From Ceratothoa steindachneri (taxonomy: Eukaryota > Arthropoda > Malacostraca > Isopoda > Cymothoidae): a stretch of 64,000 bases of DNA. A program made the position numbers and the translations under genes. The stretch lies in contig OZ018321.1 of the NCBI GenBank assembly GCA_963969495.1, forward strand, positions 64,138,780-64,202,779, read 5' to 3'. How positions within the stretch are numbered: the stretch's first letter is position 1; every line of letters begins with the position of its first letter. Positions 61,181 through 64,000 of the stretch are shown piece by piece. The notes under the pieces are model-generated. The model was not told where the DNA came from, did no database searches, and was given only the letters and a program-made list of their open reading frames with translations.

Positions 61181-62540
61181 GAGTGTTCCATAAAAGACGC
61201 CAAATTTGAAAGGTAAATAATTAAAACAAATTTTATAAACATGGTTGCAATCTGCATATTTCTAATGAGTTATGTCTCCCGTTTAGGTATGGAACATAAT
61301 GTCGACCATATGTCCACCTGCACTGAGTCTGCATACATTTATGCGCTCGTCGAAATTTCCGATAACTCTCTGACAGATGTGTGGTTCGATGCTTCCAATC
61401 ACATGCCTGATTTCAGCCTTGAATTCGGGAATTGTGCGTGTTTTGTTGGTGTATACTTGTGATTTCACATAACCCCATAATAAAAAATCTCAAAGGGTAG
61501 GATCGTAGGACCTTGGTGGCCATTCCTGGTCACCATGCAAGGGTATCACTCATGGGAATTTTTCGTGGAGTAATGCAAGCGTTTGGTGCGAAGTGTGACA
61601 GATCCTCCATCCTGCTGAAACCAGAGGTTGTCAATCTCCGTATCTTCCAAGTTCTGCCATAAATGAATGGATATCATATTTCGGTAACTTTGTCCATTAA
61701 TGGTTACTGCAATCCCCTCATCATCTTCAAAGAAGAACGTTACAAGCACTCCATCTGCACAAAAAACGCACCACACAGTCGCTTTCAGTAGATGTATTTC
61801 ACGCTCTTGCATTATTCGATGATTTTTATTTCCCCAAATTTGGCAGTACTGTTTATTTACCTTCAGTAAGGTCACTAGTTACTAGTGAGGGTATTTTAAC
61901 AAATCCACTCAAGTGGAAGTGGGCCTCGTCACTGAAGATGATTTTCTTTGCAAAATTTTCACGAGTCCACAACCCATTCAGCAAATAACTTCCGCTTCCT
62001 GTGGTCAGGTGACTGAAGATGCGTAAGTTGAGTTTTGTACGCATGCATATGGAGATCCCTATGCAGAATTCGGTGTAGTGAAGTGGTCGGGATGTCCAGC
62101 TGCTGCGAATGTCGGTGAATCGATTTTCCCGTACTCAGAGTGACACTGTCTCTCACAACAGCAATTCGTTGCTCTGTCTGACAAGAACGATTCCGCTCAA
62201 GTGATTTGGCCGTTGCAACTGAACCAGCTGTTTTAAACTTCGTCATTAGTCTGCGAACCGTAGACTCGTTGGGTGCTTCATTTCACCCCAAAATGGTCCG
62301 AAGTGTTCGAAATTTTTGCGTCGCACTTTCTCTGTTTTGGTAAAATGTCTTCATGATGAGAACGTGCTGCTGAGTTGTAAACTACTCCATGACCCACTAT
62401 ACACAGGTATTTTGAAAAACAAACAAAAAATCTATTAATCGGAGTGAAGAGTGATAGCAAACCTGATAAAAGAATGCTTTCAAACTTCAAAACACAAAAG
62501 TGTCACACAATTCAAATTCGGCGCCCTGTATGGAACACCC
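61181..62540 (-). mobile_element. Tc1/mariner-related element with ~26-bp inverted repeats
   Basis: Left terminus GAGTGTTCCATAAAAGACGCC then AAATTTGAA. Right terminus reversed GGGTGTTCCATACAGGGCGCC then GAATTTGAA. 1360 bp, enclosing one transposase on the minus strand. Near-complete in length. Confidence 0.82.
61283..62260 (-). pseudogene. DDD transposase of the 61.2-62.5 kb element, frameshifted
   Basis: From about 62260 downward: MTKFKTAGSVATAKSLERNR (HTH), STGKSIHRHSQQLDIPTTSL, HRILHRDLHMHAYKTQLTHL (second HTH); KKIIFSDEAHFHLSGFV near 61930 (first Asp, Glu); VNKQYCQIWGNKNHRIMQER; VTINGQSYRNMISIHLW; DNLWFQQDGGSVTLRTKR near 61620 (second Asp); WPPRSYDPTL near 61515 (third Asp, then a stop); VKSQVYTNKTRTIPEFKAEI; C-terminus SAGGHMVDIMFHT. 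I recognise the family from many insect genomes (FSDEAHFHLxGYVNKQN, WFQQDGATCH, WPPRSCDLTPLDFFLWGYVK). Two or three frameshifts break an otherwise complete protein. The orientation matches the other DNA transposons nearby. Confidence 0.8.
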
Positions 62541-63014
62541 ATTATTTAGGAATACAATTGTTCCATATTACATTATAGAAAAAAGATTTGTCAAATTAAT
62601 TTTTGTTTTCATAGCTTTTATCCCTTTTAACTTTCCGTCACCTCTGAATCGCCCCCCTTTCCCTTTTCTCTTGAGCTAGTCTCGAGTGGACCTTAGGGCA
62701 TTTTCCTGTCCCTAATTCCGTAAACTCTGTAAACGATCGGCGTCATTTTGGGTCAAAAGGCTCAAGGAAAGATAAATCCGTTGAGCAAAATTATATTCAC
62801 ACAACACTTTGGCTCCCCATTGAAGCGTGATGAGGCATAAATGGTCACTTAAAATTGAAAATGGTGGTCCATTTGAAATTCCTACTTACACAAATCAATC
62901 ATTTTATCGTAAGTCTAAGGTCCTTTTTCAACAGTTCCTGGACTTCAACTACATTTTCTCCATTGGTCGACTGGATGGTCTTCCACTCTGTGGCCTTCAG
63001 CAGATTTTATCTAC
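62541..63014. other. Unassigned DNA
   Basis: Nothing recognised. Confidence 0.4.
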
Positions 63015-63110
63015 CACGCTTGAAGCGCAGAATTAATAAGGCGTCATCTGCTTTCGCGCAGCTAAGAATTCGCGCCTTAACAGAGCACAATCTGAACATG
63101 GAATTTTGTA
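63015..63110 (+). pseudogene. Short LINE RT-like fragment
   Basis: LKRRINKASSAFAQLRIRAL then TEHNLNMEF resembles the RIAKASSAFGRLRKRVWxxHG stretch downstream of RT motif E in some arthropod LINEs. Only about 30 codons are alignable, so confidence is limited. Confidence 0.4.
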
Positions 63111-63180
63111 TTCCGAATTCAGAGCCGAATAACAACGAGGGCATCTCCCGCAGAAATTTGGCAACCAGAGATCTATAAAT

Positions 63181-64000
63181 AAAGTGAGTAAGCTAGATGA
63201 ATGGAAATTGTATGACGGCATATATCCGCAGATGCCCCTGAAAGCATTGGGTGCAAGCGGGCAAACTTATTGCGTTGCGGCTGTGAGGGCGCAATCCTCC
63301 AGATGTCAGCTGCATCGTGGTTCTCTACCCTACTCCTGACATCCACTTTCAGATTAGATAATGAAAATAAATAGTGGGACACTGGGAGGGGAGGCAAGTG
63401 TGGGGAGAGTTAATGCTTGTTACCCCACAACCGGAGTTGAGGGAGTGGTGACCCCCAGCACGCGCCCGAACAAGTAGAGTGGATGAAAAAGCTGGTTGGC
63501 GACTAGCCTGCAAAAATAGTCACTTGCCAATATATAAAGATGAGAAGAGGCTTGTAATGAAAATTTCGAAAAAAGGTAAAGGGGAGATATTGATAAGAAT
63601 AAAACCTAAGTAGTATCAATCTAGTTTGAGACTACCAGAGGGTCAGAAGCCTGCAGTGCGTTCCACTCCTCTCGGTGCTAGATGTAACAGTTTGCACAGG
63701 GCCCCATCTGTGGGTCCTGAAACTGTAAACAAAGGTTGCATTTTATAGTGATACCTTTATGTTTGTGTGAGAGTAAGGCGTGGACACATGAACATATGTA
63801 CCACGTCACGATGCTTGAGAAATTTCACATCCTAAACTTTCACGTGTTGGTTCCAAGAGCCACACCCCGGTACACCGCCTCAGCCGGCGGGCTAAACCAC
63901 GTGATGGGGTGATGTTTACACTGCACCACCAAGCTAGGCGGAGGAGCTATCTCTAGCAACCAACGGCTACCCGGGCGGAGGAGATCCTAGACTGATCCAA
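63181..64000. other. Unassigned DNA to the window end
   Basis: No gene or mobile element recognised. Confidence 0.4.

Noticed and set aside
1..64000. CRISPR arrays, rRNA, operons, riboswitches
   Set aside because: None visible; the window is eukaryotic and repeat-rich.

Overview
The window is eukaryotic and almost certainly from an arthropod. The background DNA is AT-rich and intron-bearing. It carries one recognisable host gene with a phase-2 intron and GT/AG sites, several Tc1/mariner lineages typical of arthropods, tRNA-derived SINE-like elements, and non-LTR retrotransposons of the RNase-H-bearing I/Jockey-like kind. I cannot fix the order (insect, chelicerate or crustacean) from the sequence alone. 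There are no prokaryotic features.

Layout. 1-4.6 kb: a degenerate transposon-type gene (30-740), then two exons of an SFT2-type vesicle transport protein (1625-1776 and 2886-3168, last exon with a poly(A) signal). 4.8-37.1 kb: a block of visibly GC-rich non-LTR retrotransposon copies with essentially no unique DNA between them. Most belong to one family (family 1: ORF1 with three CCHC knuckles; ORF2 with AP endonuclease, reverse transcriptase and RNase H). Copy A (4797-9718 plus 16618-18189) is interrupted by full-length copy B (9719-16605), flanked by a perfect 12-bp target-site duplication. A is followed head-to-tail by 5'-truncated copies D and E, by F (5' region and ORF1 only), by promoter-like monomers, and by near-full-length G (to 28906). 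A second family (28907-32796) follows, with its 5' half inverted in twin-priming style, then older RT-deleted copy H (32797-36375) and relic I (36389-37120). 37.1-41.6 kb: a third, strongly decayed non-LTR element with a SINE just before its endonuclease domain. 41.6-64 kb: AT-rich DNA with decayed DNA transposons, nearly all on the minus strand, two further LINE relics, a MITE, a (TA)n tract, and one candidate terminal exon of an unidentified host gene (48956-49176).

How the parts work together. Copy B is the best-preserved element. Its ORF1 (815 aa) is intact, and its ORF2 is interrupted only at the two domain boundaries. An in-frame UAG separates endonuclease from RT and is shared by copies A, B and G, while older copy H has CAG there. 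An ATGA stop/start overlap separates RT from RNase H in A and B, but these are fused in G. Because B is a recent insertion, a lineage carrying these breaks was recently mobilised, either by recoding/readthrough or by help in trans. The 3' UTRs share two hairpins with compensatory changes, a likely RT recognition structure. The 5' ends of A and B coincide within a base, marking a probable transcription start inside a ~110-bp promoter-like monomer.
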